From: a gamma proteobacterium symbiont of Stewartia floridana
GTDB lineage: Bacteria > Pseudomonadota > Gammaproteobacteria > Chromatiales > Chromatiaceae
Assembly: GCA_003676145.1 (NCBI GenBank)
Contig: NAUB01000015.1
Span: forward strand, 62,001 to 126,000
Reading direction: 5' to 3'
Length of the DNA stretch: 64,000 nucleotides
The notes under the pieces are model-generated. The model was not told where the DNA came from. It saw only the letters and a program-made list of their open reading frames with translations, and did not search any database. The translations under genes and the position numbers were made by a program. Each line of letters opens with the position of its first letter. The stretch's first letter is position 1. Of this stretch, positions 20,335-29,777 are shown in pieces.

Positions 20335-21263
20335 GAGGTCTGCTCCTCACTTTTTGATTGCGCCACCAGGTCGATAAACAACTGCTCAAGTCGGTTCTGT
20401 TTATTGCGCATACTCATTACCGCAATACCTTGCTGAGTCAGGGATTCGAACAGGCTGTTCATACTCTGTTCACGCTGTACCGTTACCTCAACGGTCTTGT
20501 CACCGACCAGCTGCAGGTTATAGCCAGGTAACTCCGGTGCCGTCGTCAGGGGCTTGCTGATATCAAGTACGAAATGCTCCGTATTCAGCTGACTGAGCAG
20601 ATGGGACATGCTGGTCTGTTCGACAATCCTGCCATGATCGATGATGGCAATGTTGCGGCACAGGCTTTCCGCCTCTTCCAGGTAGTGGGTGGTGAGAATA
20701 ATGGTTGTGCCCTGGCTGTTGATCTGCTTCATGAATTGCCACATGGCACGGCGGATCTCGATATCGACACCGGCCGTCGGCTCATCCAGAATCAGCAGCT
20801 TGGGTCGATGCACCAGCGCCCTGGCAATCATCAGGCGACGTTTCATTCCACCAGACAACCAGCGTGCCTGGGTATGTCGTTTATCCCACAGATCGAGCTG
20901 ACGCAAACTCTCTTCAGCCCGCTGAAAGGCCGCTTTTCTGGGAATGCCATAGTAACCGGCCTGATTCACCAGAATCTCAACCACCGGCTCCCACATATTG
21001 AAGTTGAACTCCTGGGGAACCAGCCCAATCATCGATTTGGCTTGGTTCTTTTGCCGGTCCAGGTCCTTGCCATAGATACTGACCTGTCCGGCTGTTTTGT
21101 TGGTCAGCGAAGCGATAATACTGATGGCCGTGGATTTACCTGCCCCGTTGGGGCCCAGCAGGGCGAAAAAATCCCCTTCAGCCACATTCAGGTTGATACC
21201 TTTCAAGGCCTCGAAACCGTTACGGTAGGTCTTGTGAAGATTTTCGATTACCAGTGCAGACAA
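20331..21263 (-). CDS. ABC transporter ATP-binding protein (YadG-like)
   Basis: 310-aa ATPase. Walker A is LLGPNGAGKSTAIS, the Q-loop is LVPQEFNF, the signature is WLSGGMKRRLMIARAL, Walker B is LLILDEPTAGVD, and the H-loop is IILTTHYLEEAE. The C-terminal 80 residues are a typical accessory domain. Translationally coupled to the permease gene. The pair sits between the LolA-like gene and the ParA-CHAD operon. Confidence 0.94.
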   Translation of the reverse strand: MSALVIENLHKTYRNGFEALKGINLNVAEGDFFALLGPNGAGKSTAISIIASLTNKTAGQVSIYGKDLDRQKNQAKSMIGLVPQEFNFNMWEPVVEILVNQAGYYGIPRKAAFQRAEESLRQLDLWDKRHTQARWLSGGMKRRLMIARALVHRPKLLILDEPTAGVDIEIRRAMWQFMKQINSQGTTIILTTHYLEEAESLCRNIAIIDHGRIVEQTSMSHLLSQLNTEHFVLDISKPLTTAPELPGYNLQLVGDKTVEVTVQREQSMNSLFESLTQQGIAVMSMRNKQNRLEQLFIDLVAQSKSEEQTS

Positions 21264-21476
21264 TGTTTACGGTCCTACAGACTTAGAGCGCCAAGCGGAG
21301 GAGTATCATACTCCTTTTCGTCCAGCTTTAATGGGGGCAGTCGCAGTAAATTGCAACCTTATTAACCTGGGCGGTTTAAAAAACCAAGCAATCTGAAGCA
21401 GGGATCGATTTGCGAATTTTAGCGGTGATTAGCGTCCATTTGCGGCTGTCAACGTCACAACACAGCCACAACGGGT
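21264..21476. other. Intergenic region with repeat upstream of the ABC operon
   Basis: About 210 bases between the parA stop and the ATPase start, both minus strand. It contains the repeat unit at 21412-21446 and A/T-rich DNA near 21340-21400 likely to hold the exporter promoter. Confidence 0.4.
21412..21446. repeat. Dispersed GCG-rich intergenic repeat, copy 3
   Basis: TTTGCGAATTTTAGCGGTGA then TTAGCGTCCATTTGCGG. It shares GTGATT-GCGTCCATT-GCGG with the copy at 28560-28588. Confidence 0.6.
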
Positions 21477-22220
21477 TTAACCCAGGCGACGCTGCATCTC
21501 CAGCCACAGGGCCTGATAACAGCTGGCAGCAACGCTTTTTGGCGCAAATGCCTGCACCGGCATGCGGTGGATACCCATTTTTTCCACATCACTGGCATAG
21601 GGTATCTGTGCCTTCAACAGCTCTCCATGGGTGTCAGGCAGGTTTTTCATCACATCCAGATGCATTCGTTTGCGTCGGTCGACCATGGAGAAAAAAGGCA
21701 TCAGTTCCAATCCGGTAATCCGATGTCCTTCCAGGAAGTCGAGCAGTTGCCGGTAGGTACGCAGCGACAGGGTTGTGGGAATCAGGGGTAACAGCAAACC
21801 CTCTGCAGCACGAAAGATATTCTCTGATACCAGAGAGATACTCGGCGGACAGTCGAGAAAAACGTAGTCGTAGGCTTGCGACAGTGGTCGCAGCAGTTTC
21901 AGCAACTGCTTGGTCGGATTCTTCGCCTCTTCCAGTCGCAGATCCATATTCCGATAGGAGAAGTCTGCCGGCAGCATGTCCAGGTTTTCGAAATCGGTCG
22001 CCTTGACCACCTCATCGAGATCCAGCTTGCCTTTGATCAGACGTTTATTGCTGCCCTTGACCTTGGGTTTGATGCGAAAATAGTAAGTGGCTGCCGCCTG
22101 AGGATCCAGATCCCAGATCAAAGTACGGTAGCCTTCGGTCGCAGCCAGATGGGCCAGATTGACAGCGGTGGCCGTCTTGCCCACGCCCCCTTTGATATTG
22201 TAAACACCGAGAATATGCAT
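21477..22220 (-). CDS. ParA/MinD-type ATPase
   Basis: 247-aa deviant Walker ATPase. The P-loop KGGVGKTATAVNLA near residue 11 has the signature lysine; Walker A' is LIWDLDPQAAATYYF, and the Walker B region is YVFLDCPPSISLV. Start ATG at 22220 with GGAGG 6 nt upstream; it overlaps the CHAD stop by one base (TGATG). There is no parB beside it. This and its coupling to CHAD suggest positioning of a cellular structure other than the chromosome. Confidence 0.93.
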   Translation of the reverse strand: MHILGVYNIKGGVGKTATAVNLAHLAATEGYRTLIWDLDPQAAATYYFRIKPKVKGSNKRLIKGKLDLDEVVKATDFENLDMLPADFSYRNMDLRLEEAKNPTKQLLKLLRPLSQAYDYVFLDCPPSISLVSENIFRAAEGLLLPLIPTTLSLRTYRQLLDFLEGHRITGLELMPFFSMVDRRKRMHLDVMKNLPDTHGELLKAQIPYASDVEKMGIHRMPVQAFAPKSVAASCYQALWLEMQRRLG

Positions 22221-23773
22221 CACGCCCCTCCAAACAGTTTACGAAAGGCCTTTTGATTCCCTTCGCTGCTGAAGGCGGCAAACAGATTGGCAAACTCCTC
22301 TCGAGCTTTTAGCTGCCTTTCGAACAGGCGCCCCACCAGTACCCCCATTGCCATCAATGCACTGGCCGGCGCCCCCTCTTTGAGCATTTCGCTGCCGATA
22401 TCCTCGAGTGACTGCGCCTGGACTTCCAGATCCTGAAACTCTCCCAGATTATCGAGGATCACCTTCAGCGCCTTGATCAACTCCCGAATCGCCGGCTTGG
22501 GATAGAGACTCTGAAAAAACTCCATCATATAGCGCAGCTTCTTACAATCCTTGCGCAGGTCATGCAGCATTTCGGCCGGTGAGTCCGGCCCAATCGCCAA
22601 GCCATCATTCAAGACCCGTGCATAGAGTTTACTGATCCGCTTGTCTGCCAATTTGGCAGTGGCCTTATTGGCGTTGGGGGCATTCTCCTGATCGGCTTTG
22701 CTCTCTTCGAGCCACTGCCGCCAGGTTTTGATCAGTTTACGGAAATGGGGCGAATTGAGCTTCTTGACCAGTTTTGCCTGCTCTGTCTTATGGTGGTTCA
22801 AAAGATAGCGGTAGAAAGGATCGAGATCTCCCTGCAACGCTTCCGGCAGGCTGGCACGATACTGTTCATACTTCAACAGATAGACATCCAGATCCCGGGT
22901 CGGCCCGGTCACCTGGCCAATCCAGCCAAATCCCCGCTTGAAGGGTTCAAGCTGCTGGGGATCGAAAACCCCTTTGATCTGGGTCATCGCTGAGCGGGTA
23001 CGCCGGGTCGCAACCCGGAGGTCGTGCAGAAATTCACTGTCGAGATCCGCTTTGGTGCCGGCAACGTTGGCCTCCAGGGTATTCAGCAGATCCAGCATGA
23101 TCTGTCTGGCGGTACTGTCTGCACTGGCATAAGGATCCAGTCGATAGTTCAACTTGGAGCTGTAGTCTCCCGGTTTGATCGCGGCACCCTGCAGCGCATC
23201 CTGGTAGAGGCTCTGCCCACAGTTACGCAGCTTCATTGCCTTGAGGTATGCAACGATCTTCTCGAAATAGCTCTGATATCCCTTCAGCGGCTTCAACACA
23301 ATGCGCCCCTCCAACGGGCCTGATTGCTTACCGTCGATGGAGGCATAGCTGTTCTGCTCCAGTACCACTCTCACCACGGTCTTCTCTTCACTATCAAGCA
23401 GTGCCAGAGTCTGCTGCTGCTGAATTACATGGACCTTGGGTTGCAAGACCCGCATTTCAAGTACCGATGACAGCAGATCGGCCAGAGCACCCGCAGGCAG
23501 GTCTTTTGCGAACCCGGGAGGTTGATCGATTATCTGGCTGAGTGGTTCCCTACGGCCCTTTATCGAGTGCCAGCAGAGCCGATTGTGGGTGCCCTGCTCC
23601 TGATATAGCTCACCACCCGCATTCCAGACTCTCCAGTCAAAACTGTCGTAGTAAGTCAGTTTTACTTTGGAGGGCACCTCTTCCCGTAAACCGTGGGACT
23701 CCTTGAAGCTACTCTTCAACTGCTGAAGATCAAAATCGTCCGGTAACAGGTAGGATATCGGGTGTAAGGGCAT
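22220..23773 (-). CDS. CHAD domain protein with CYTH-like N-terminal part
   Basis: 517 aa. The N-terminal 200 residues look like a degenerate CYTH/triphosphate-tunnel fold (beta strands with Lys/Arg/Glu such as KVKLTYYDSFDWRVWNAGG). From about residue 225 a CHAD domain follows, with its histidine/arginine helices: FLHDLRVATRRTRSAM, GWIGQVTGPTRDLDVYLLKYEQYR, and MLHDLRKDCKKLRYMMEFF. CHAD domains bind polyphosphate and can localise to polyphosphate granules. Coupled to parA. I read this as a granule-associated protein; not demonstrated. Confidence 0.9.
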   Translation of the reverse strand: MPLHPISYLLPDDFDLQQLKSSFKESHGLREEVPSKVKLTYYDSFDWRVWNAGGELYQEQGTHNRLCWHSIKGRREPLSQIIDQPPGFAKDLPAGALADLLSSVLEMRVLQPKVHVIQQQQTLALLDSEEKTVVRVVLEQNSYASIDGKQSGPLEGRIVLKPLKGYQSYFEKIVAYLKAMKLRNCGQSLYQDALQGAAIKPGDYSSKLNYRLDPYASADSTARQIMLDLLNTLEANVAGTKADLDSEFLHDLRVATRRTRSAMTQIKGVFDPQQLEPFKRGFGWIGQVTGPTRDLDVYLLKYEQYRASLPEALQGDLDPFYRYLLNHHKTEQAKLVKKLNSPHFRKLIKTWRQWLEESKADQENAPNANKATAKLADKRISKLYARVLNDGLAIGPDSPAEMLHDLRKDCKKLRYMMEFFQSLYPKPAIRELIKALKVILDNLGEFQDLEVQAQSLEDIGSEMLKEGAPASALMAMGVLVGRLFERQLKAREEFANLFAAFSSEGNQKAFRKLFGGA

Positions 23774-24071
23774 ATTATTGTCTCTATTGCCAAACCATAA
23801 AGATTAACTGACCTGCCCTTGCGAAACAAATGGCAGATCAGCTATAGGGTTGATCATAGACGAGAAATTCCAGATTGGTATTGATATTGAGCAATCAAAC
23901 AGGCTGGCGAAAGCCGGCTCAACAGGGGCCTGCCCAACCACAAAAGGGCAAACTGCAGCCATACCGACAGACGCTCACCTGACTGATTGGCTGCTAACGG
24001 CTTGCTCGGCAGTGACTCAATCCATGCCCTAAGAGCGCAGCTGAGCCGAATTCCTTGAGGTGCGGTTGTGG

Positions 24072-26720
24072 CTACTCATCGGCAACACTTTTACTCGCGA
24101 TCTCAAACACATCCTTGGAGATATCCGCTTGTGCCAATACCCGCTCAAACGCTTTTCGCATCAGTTGCTGGCGCGACTCATCGTAACGCCGCCAGCGACT
24201 CATGATGCGCAACAGGCGGGCGGCGATCTGCGGATTCAGGGAGTCCAAAGTGATCACCTGATCGGTGAGAAACTCATAACCCGAACCGTCGGCGGCATGA
24301 AAGGCGAACAGGTTGGTTGAGCAGAAGGCGCCGATCAGACTGCGCACCTTGTTGGGATTGCGTATTGAGAAGGCCGGATGCTCCATTAGCGCCTTCACCG
24401 AGGCGAGGGTTCCAGGCAGATTGGAACCGGCCTGGACTGCAAACCACTTGTCCATGACCAGAGGATCCTGCTGCCACTTCGCTTCAAAATCGCTCAGTGC
24501 CCGGTCTCGCTCCGGGATATCACGATTGACCAACCCATCCAGAGCAGCCATCACATCGGTCATGTTATCGGCTGTTTCAAACTGAGCCATGCAGATTCGG
24601 TCGATCTGCGTGTCTTCGAGACTCATCAGATAGCTCAAGGCGAGGTTTTTCAGGCGTCTCTGCCCGATCGATGCGGAGGTAATCTCATACGCCTGCGACT
24701 GATTGCGCTCATAGACAGCGCTAAAATCATCCCGCAGTGCTTCTGCCAGGGCCTGTTTCAACCATTGACGGGCCTGATGTATTGCCTCCACATCCACCTG
24801 TGTCATCTGATCACCGATGGTCGATTCCGAAGGCAGACTCAGCAGTTCGCTCAACAGCGCCTTGTCGGCCTGCTGATCGGTCAGCGCCAAACGGTAGGCC
24901 TCGACAAATCCCCCCGGCAATGCCAGCGACTGCCCCTGTTGACAGGCTTCAACCAGTTTCAACAAGGTACGTCTGGCCAGCGTCTGTGCGGCATCCCAGC
25001 GATTAAAGTCGTCCGACTCTTTCGCCATCAGGAACATCAGCTGATCGTCGCTGTAGTCATACTCCAGTTTCACCGGGGCAGAGAATCCCCGCAGGATCGA
25101 AGGCACCGGCTGTTGCGGCAGATCATGAAAGACGAATGTCTGCGTCGCCTCGGTCAGCTCCAGCACCTGCTCCTTGAACGAGCCCGTTGCTCCCGCGCGG
25201 CTGTTTAGCGGCAGAGACTCTCCCTGACTGTCCAACAGCGCCAGAGCGATGGGGATATGAAAAGGTTTTTTCTGCTTCTGCCCTGGGGTTTCCGGTGTGG
25301 TTTGACTGAATGTGATTTGCAAACGCCCCTGCTGCTCATCATAGTCTGTCGACACTCGTACCTGCGGTGTACCGGATTGGCTGTACCAGAGACGAAACTG
25401 GCTCAGATCCCGCGCGCTCGCATCCTCCATGCATTTGACGAAATCGTCGGTTGTCACCGCCTCTCCGTCGTGCCGCTCAAAATAGAGATCGGTTGCCTTG
25501 CGGTAGGTCTCGGCACCCAATAGGTTGGCCTGCATCCTGACTACTTCCGCACCTTTCTCATAGACAGTAACGGTATAGAAGTTGTTGATCTCGATGTAGC
25601 TCTCCGGGCGCACCGGGTGGGCCATCGGCCCCGCATCCTCGGCAAACTGGTGGCTGCGCAGCAGTCGCACATCCTCGATCCGTTTCACCCCGCGGGAGCC
25701 CATGTCGGCGGAAAACTCCTGATCCCTGAAGACGGTCAAGCCCTCTTTCAAACTGAGTTGGAACCAATCCCGGCAGGTGATGCGGTTACCGGTCCAGTTA
25801 TGAAAATACTCATGCGCAATCACCCCCTCGATATGCTGAAAATCACTGTCGGTGGCCGTATCGGGGCGGGCCAGCACAAATTTGGAATTGAAGATATTCA
25901 GCCCTTTGTTCTCCATCGCCCCCATGTTGAAATCGTTGACCGCGACGATCATGAAGATATCGAGATCGTACTCCCGGCCATAGCGCTCCTCGTCCCAGGC
26001 CATGGCATGTTTTAGGGAAACCATCGCATGGTCGCACTTATCGATATTCTCCGGTTCCACATAGATGCGCAGATCGACCTCGCGGCCGGAACCGGTGGTG
26101 TAGCTGTCCTGCTGAAACCTCAGATCGCCGGCAACCAGGGCAAACAGATAGCAGGGTTTGGGAAAGGGATCCTCCCAACGAACCTGATGACGCCCCTCGG
26201 GCAGATCCTGCTGTTGGACACAGTTACCGTTGGACAGCAGTACCGGGTAGGCCGCTTTATCGGCAATGATGGTTGTATCGAAGCTGGCCATCACATCGGG
26301 TCGGTCGGGAAAATAGGTGATCCGTCTGAATCCTTCCGCCTCACACTGGGTACAGTACATCTTTCCCGACTGATAGAGCCCTTCCAGTGCGGTATTCTCC
26401 TGTGGCCTGATCTCTACCTGGGTCGACAGGGTGAATCGCTGTTTGACGTCAGCAATGGTAAGCCCATGGTCATCCAGCTGATAGGAGGTCTCATCCAACT
26501 CCTGGTCATCAATGGCAAGCTGCAGAAGCTTCAACTTCTCACCATCCAGCACCAGCTCCGGATTCTGCTCGGTCGAGGCAGGATTGCGACGCATCTGCAG
26601 GCGGCTTGTAACCAAGGTCCTATCCTGCTGCAGATCGAACTCCAGGGAGACCTGATCAACCAGAAAATGTGGTGGCTGATAGTCTTTGAGATAGATGGAC
26701 TTGGCGTTATCTGTTCGCAT
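24072..26720 (-). CDS. pepN: Aminopeptidase N
   Basis: M1-family zinc aminopeptidase, 882 aa, normal length for gammaproteobacterial PepN. Exopeptidase motif GAMENKGLNIF near residue 265, zinc motif VIAHEYFHNWTGNR (HExxH, 18 residues to the distal Glu in LKEGLTVFRDQEF), and the YFPDRPDVMASF lobe near residue 130. Cytosolic protein turnover. Monocistronic; the 350-nt region downstream has no T-rich terminator I can identify. Confidence 0.97.
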   Translation of the reverse strand: MRTDNAKSIYLKDYQPPHFLVDQVSLEFDLQQDRTLVTSRLQMRRNPASTEQNPELVLDGEKLKLLQLAIDDQELDETSYQLDDHGLTIADVKQRFTLSTQVEIRPQENTALEGLYQSGKMYCTQCEAEGFRRITYFPDRPDVMASFDTTIIADKAAYPVLLSNGNCVQQQDLPEGRHQVRWEDPFPKPCYLFALVAGDLRFQQDSYTTGSGREVDLRIYVEPENIDKCDHAMVSLKHAMAWDEERYGREYDLDIFMIVAVNDFNMGAMENKGLNIFNSKFVLARPDTATDSDFQHIEGVIAHEYFHNWTGNRITCRDWFQLSLKEGLTVFRDQEFSADMGSRGVKRIEDVRLLRSHQFAEDAGPMAHPVRPESYIEINNFYTVTVYEKGAEVVRMQANLLGAETYRKATDLYFERHDGEAVTTDDFVKCMEDASARDLSQFRLWYSQSGTPQVRVSTDYDEQQGRLQITFSQTTPETPGQKQKKPFHIPIALALLDSQGESLPLNSRAGATGSFKEQVLELTEATQTFVFHDLPQQPVPSILRGFSAPVKLEYDYSDDQLMFLMAKESDDFNRWDAAQTLARRTLLKLVEACQQGQSLALPGGFVEAYRLALTDQQADKALLSELLSLPSESTIGDQMTQVDVEAIHQARQWLKQALAEALRDDFSAVYERNQSQAYEITSASIGQRRLKNLALSYLMSLEDTQIDRICMAQFETADNMTDVMAALDGLVNRDIPERDRALSDFEAKWQQDPLVMDKWFAVQAGSNLPGTLASVKALMEHPAFSIRNPNKVRSLIGAFCSTNLFAFHAADGSGYEFLTDQVITLDSLNPQIAARLLRIMSRWRRYDESRQQLMRKAFERVLAQADISKDVFEIASKSVADE

Positions 26721-27284
26721 CGGTATTCCTGTCTGTTGTACAACAGCCCCGCTGTTGGCTATTGATCGTTTATCCTGAGCAGTCTAAAGCTGCGAGTTGA
26801 AAGCAACAATGGTGTTGCACAATTTTCTTATGCCACTCATCAGGTGACTGATTAAACCCTGCACAGGGCTTAAACCATCACTTGCTTGAGGCGTGACAAA
26901 CCGGGTCTATTCTTTCCAATTAGGGCCTAGGGCGAATGGTACTTACTTAAGCGTTATTTGGTGGGGCATGGCCCCACCCTGCAGTTAAACTCATGGTGTA
27001 GGGTGGAGCCATGCCCCACCAAAACCCTTTGATAGAACTCGATGCAACGAGTTCTGATGCTTATTGCCCGGCGACAAAGTAAACGCCATTCTGGCCTCGG
27101 ACCTGTTATCACTAATCCAATAGCTTGTTGTGACGAACTCAGCAACCCAGCAGATTTCATGGCATATCAACAGATACGGGCTATCCTCCGGTAGAAGTGT
27201 GATCAGCCTGCTGTTAGGATACTACTCCATTATAAAAAACTATTTTTACCGCTATTACAGTTAGTTAGCATGAGGAGCCCATTA
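26721..27284. other. Intergenic region between pepN and grxC
   Basis: About 560 bases between divergent genes. It holds the promoter DNA of pepN on the left, a large imperfect palindrome at 26960-27020 in the middle, and an A/T-rich stretch (27225-27260) likely carrying the grxC promoter. No ORF is convincing. Confidence 0.5.
26960..27020. repeat. 61-bp palindrome with 24-bp arms (MITE-like or hairpin)
   Basis: The left arm at 26960-26983 begins GGTGGGGCATGGC; the right arm at 26997-27020 is its reverse complement with two differences. The spacer is 13 bases. It can fold into a strong stem and looks like a small dispersed element with terminal inverted repeats; no other copy is in this window. 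Confidence 0.7.
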
Positions 27285-27554
27285 ATGCCACAAGTCGTCA
27301 TGTATTCCACCGCGATCTGCCCCTACTGTGTTCGCGCCAAGCATCTGTTGGAAAACAAGGGCGTCACCTATGAGGAGATCCGGATCGATCACGATCGGGA
27401 AATCATGCAGGAAATGATGCGTCGCAGCAATCGTCATACCGTGCCGCAGATCTTCATCGATGACTTTCATGTGGGTGGCTATGACGATCTTGCGTCGATG
27501 GAGATCTCTGGGCAGCTCAACCAGCTGCTGGGAATTGCGGATGACGACCTTTGA
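27285..27554 (+). CDS. grxC: Glutaredoxin 3
   Basis: 89-aa dithiol glutaredoxin with active site CPYC at residues 12-15 and the glutathione-binding TVPQIFIDDFHVGGYDDL. Reduces protein disulfides with glutathione. ATG at 27285 with TGAGGAG upstream; an in-frame ATG five codons earlier is less likely. It overlaps hslR by 14 nt. Confidence 0.96.
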   Translation: MPQVVMYSTAICPYCVRAKHLLENKGVTYEEIRIDHDREIMQEMMRRSNRHTVPQIFIDDFHVGGYDDLASMEISGQLNQLLGIADDDL

Positions 27555-27945
27555 TCTGACAGCAAAGGTGCGGCTCGACAAGTGGCTCTGGGCGGCGCGC
27601 TTCTTCAAGACCCGACAGATCGCTGCAGAAGCGATCAATGGAGGCAAGGTACACCTCAATGGGCAACGTACCAAACCGGGGAAAGAGGTAAAGGCGGGAA
27701 GCCATTTGAGAATCCACAAAGGCTCCCTGGAGTGGGATATCCAGGTGAGTGTTCCCGCAGACCGAAGACGACCTGCGACCGAGGCCCGACTATTCTATGA
27801 AGAGACCCCGGAGAGTGTCGCCAGGCGAGAGAAGGTGATGGAAGCGCAACGGTTGCAGCGCGCCAGCCTGCCACAACCAGCCCACGGCAAACCCTCCAAA
27901 CGGGACCGTCGTATGATTCACCGTTTCACCAATAAATCGGGATAA
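27541..27945 (+). CDS. hslR: Ribosome-associated heat shock protein Hsp15 (S4 domain)
   Basis: 134 aa. An N-terminal S4 RNA-binding domain (VRLDKWLWAARFFKTRQIAAEAINGG) is followed by a basic C-terminal tail (RDRRMIHRFTNK). Hsp15 binds free 50S subunits carrying nascent chains and aids recycling after heat shock. The ATG at 27541 lies inside the end of grxC, indicating coupled translation. Confidence 0.94.
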   Translation: MTTFDLTAKVRLDKWLWAARFFKTRQIAAEAINGGKVHLNGQRTKPGKEVKAGSHLRIHKGSLEWDIQVSVPADRRRPATEARLFYEETPESVARREKVMEAQRLQRASLPQPAHGKPSKRDRRMIHRFTNKSG

Positions 27946-27947
27946 TC

Positions 27948-28397
27948 ATGGACCAGGACGCTTTCCGTCGTACATATCGGGAGATGAATGAGCGTATTTG
28001 CGCCTATGAGAAGAGTCTGCTCTCCCGCCACTGCGATTGCAGCCAGGCAAAAAAGATCTGTATTGCTGAGAGAGAGGGTGTCCACTGCATCTCCGATGAA
28101 GCCAACGCCCAATGTCTCGAACTGCTGGAAAATCTGCGTCACCAGGCCCGTTTTGCGCTGAAATCAAACAACGACAATGAGGTGCTGCCCCACGGCAAGG
28201 CGATGCGTCTCCAGGTGGGTGGTTTGCGTGGGCTCTTCTCCGTACTCTATCCGGATCAGACGACGCCGGAAGTTATCGAGGATGTGTTTCAGTTGATCAG
28301 CCGGGCCAAGGCCGAATTCAACAGTCTGGACAATCTGCCGTTCCAGACCCTGATCCAGCATGTCTCCGCCTATCAGGGGCGTCGCCGGTTGAGATAG
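27948..28397 (+). CDS. Hypothetical protein with N-terminal cysteine cluster
   Basis: 149 aa, soluble. The first 60 residues carry CDCSQAKKIC and GVHC (four cysteines in about 20 residues), which might bind a metal or form disulfides; the rest is helical (GLRGLFSVLYPDQTTPEVIEDVFQLISRAK). I do not recognise a named family. It starts two bases after the hslR stop, so it belongs to the grxC-hslR operon. It faces the dsrS end across a repeat-filled gap. Confidence 0.72.
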   Translation: MDQDAFRRTYREMNERICAYEKSLLSRHCDCSQAKKICIAEREGVHCISDEANAQCLELLENLRHQARFALKSNNDNEVLPHGKAMRLQVGGLRGLFSVLYPDQTTPEVIEDVFQLISRAKAEFNSLDNLPFQTLIQHVSAYQGRRRLR

Positions 28398-28410
28398 TAG
28401 CTTTGCCCGC

Positions 28411-28592
28411 TAATGGACGCCAATCACCGCGATAACTCGCAAATGTAAAAAGAAAAAAGTCCGCAAATGAACGCGAATAAACGCAAATTGCTTGTTGTGA
28501 CTCAGACAAGCCTGGACTGTTAAAAAGTTTATCTGACCCTGTTCCAGAATTGGCAATTATTTGCGGTGATTGGCGTCCATTCGCGGCCAATG
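28411..28592. repeat. Dispersed GCG-rich intergenic repeat, three units (copy 4)
   Basis: Three units in one 250-bp convergent gap: 28411-28446 (TAATGGACGCCAATCACCGC), 28463-28491 (CCGCAAATGAACGCGAATAA) and 28558-28588 (TTTGCGGTGATTGGCGTCCA, then TTCGCGG). The first and third are inverted with respect to each other, so the transcript could fold. Confidence 0.7.
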
Positions 28593-28650
28593 AAACTCAG
28601 TTTCCGACGATGCTACGCCACTGGATCCGATCTTGAAAACGACTCTCGAT

Positions 28651-29751
28651 TCAGAGAAAGCGTTGCAAGTGCTGTTTCAACGGATCGAAAACCGGCGCGA
28701 GTTTTTTTCGCATCAGGCTGCCGATCGCGTCCGTTTTGCAAAACACCGGACGAACCACACCGTAACCCATGCCGGAGAGAAGATAGAGGGTGCGCAGTTC
28801 CTGCTCCCGGCCCTCTGTTTCAGTAACGCAGGCGTCCAGTTGCTGATCAACCAACTCGTCGGCCTCCTGCTGTAACTGTTGCAGGGTCAGATCCGGATCC
28901 CCATCCGGACGCAGTGCTGAGAAATAGTCCTGCAGAACATCCAGCAGCAGGGTCACCACATCCTGATTGGCCGGCTTCTCCATCACCTTCAGAACCGTTG
29001 CTAAAAAACCCTGACCCTGGGGGCTGTTGATGCGTAACATGAGGTCTGCATAGGGATTGCCACGTTCAGCCAGATTCTGCCAGGCTGAGCTCTCGCCTTC
29101 AGCGAGCGCCCTGGGTGCCGGCAACTGGGGCAGATCATCCGGCAGGCTGGCGAGGAATCCCAGGTAGTAGGTGGGCTTTCGACCGCAACGACGCCACAGT
29201 TCCTGCCGCTCATCATCGCTGATCAGTCCGGGCTGCAACACCAGCCGAAGGCTCTCGACGATACTCAGGGGTTCTGTCTCGAAAGGCAGGTATTCAATCA
29301 GAAAACGGGCCAGTTCAGGCCCCATCTCGCCGCCGGTGACCTGAGGGTTCTGCAGCATCCTTCTGGCGTTGTCCGGCTCCTGAGAGGTCCACCAGGCACG
29401 TCTGGCAACTTCATTGGTCAAGCCTTTGGCGGAGGTGATGGCAACCACCGCTTCCGGTTCCCCGAGTAACAGCAGTTGTTCCAGGTTGTCATCCCGGGTC
29501 TGCCCCATGCGGCTCCAGCGTTTGAGATAGACCGGATAGCCTCCGGGTGAACCCAGCACATGACCTGACAGGCTCTCCCTCACCATGCGAAGGTAGAGGT
29601 CTTCCCGGCAGGTGGGATTCAGCGACAGGGAGCTTTCACCTTTTTCCGTCAAGGCATGCAGGGTCATGGATGATTCATCGATGCGGATGGCCTGTGGCTT
29701 ATTCGCCAACAGAACATTCAGACGCAGGGCATCTTCGCTTGAAAGATCCAT
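28651..29751 (-). CDS. dsrS: DsrS, accessory protein of the dsr locus
   Basis: 366-aa cytosolic protein with no known domain, occupying the DsrS position at the end of dsrN-R-S as in Allochromatium. Helix-rich, with VNLLLANKPQAIRID-like start and the segments EARRAWWTS-type (VARRAWWTSQEPDNARRML) and PTYYLGFLASLPDDLPQLPAP. In A. vinosum DsrS is dispensable but its loss lowers Dsr protein levels and sulfur oxidation. Name assigned mainly on synteny and length. Confidence 0.85.
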   Translation of the reverse strand: MDLSSEDALRLNVLLANKPQAIRIDESSMTLHALTEKGESSLSLNPTCREDLYLRMVRESLSGHVLGSPGGYPVYLKRWSRMGQTRDDNLEQLLLLGEPEAVVAITSAKGLTNEVARRAWWTSQEPDNARRMLQNPQVTGGEMGPELARFLIEYLPFETEPLSIVESLRLVLQPGLISDDERQELWRRCGRKPTYYLGFLASLPDDLPQLPAPRALAEGESSAWQNLAERGNPYADLMLRINSPQGQGFLATVLKVMEKPANQDVVTLLLDVLQDYFSALRPDGDPDLTLQQLQQEADELVDQQLDACVTETEGREQELRTLYLLSGMGYGVVRPVFCKTDAIGSLMRKKLAPVFDPLKQHLQRFL

Positions 29752-29777
29752 ATCAGCAGATGACAGCGGGTTGTGAC

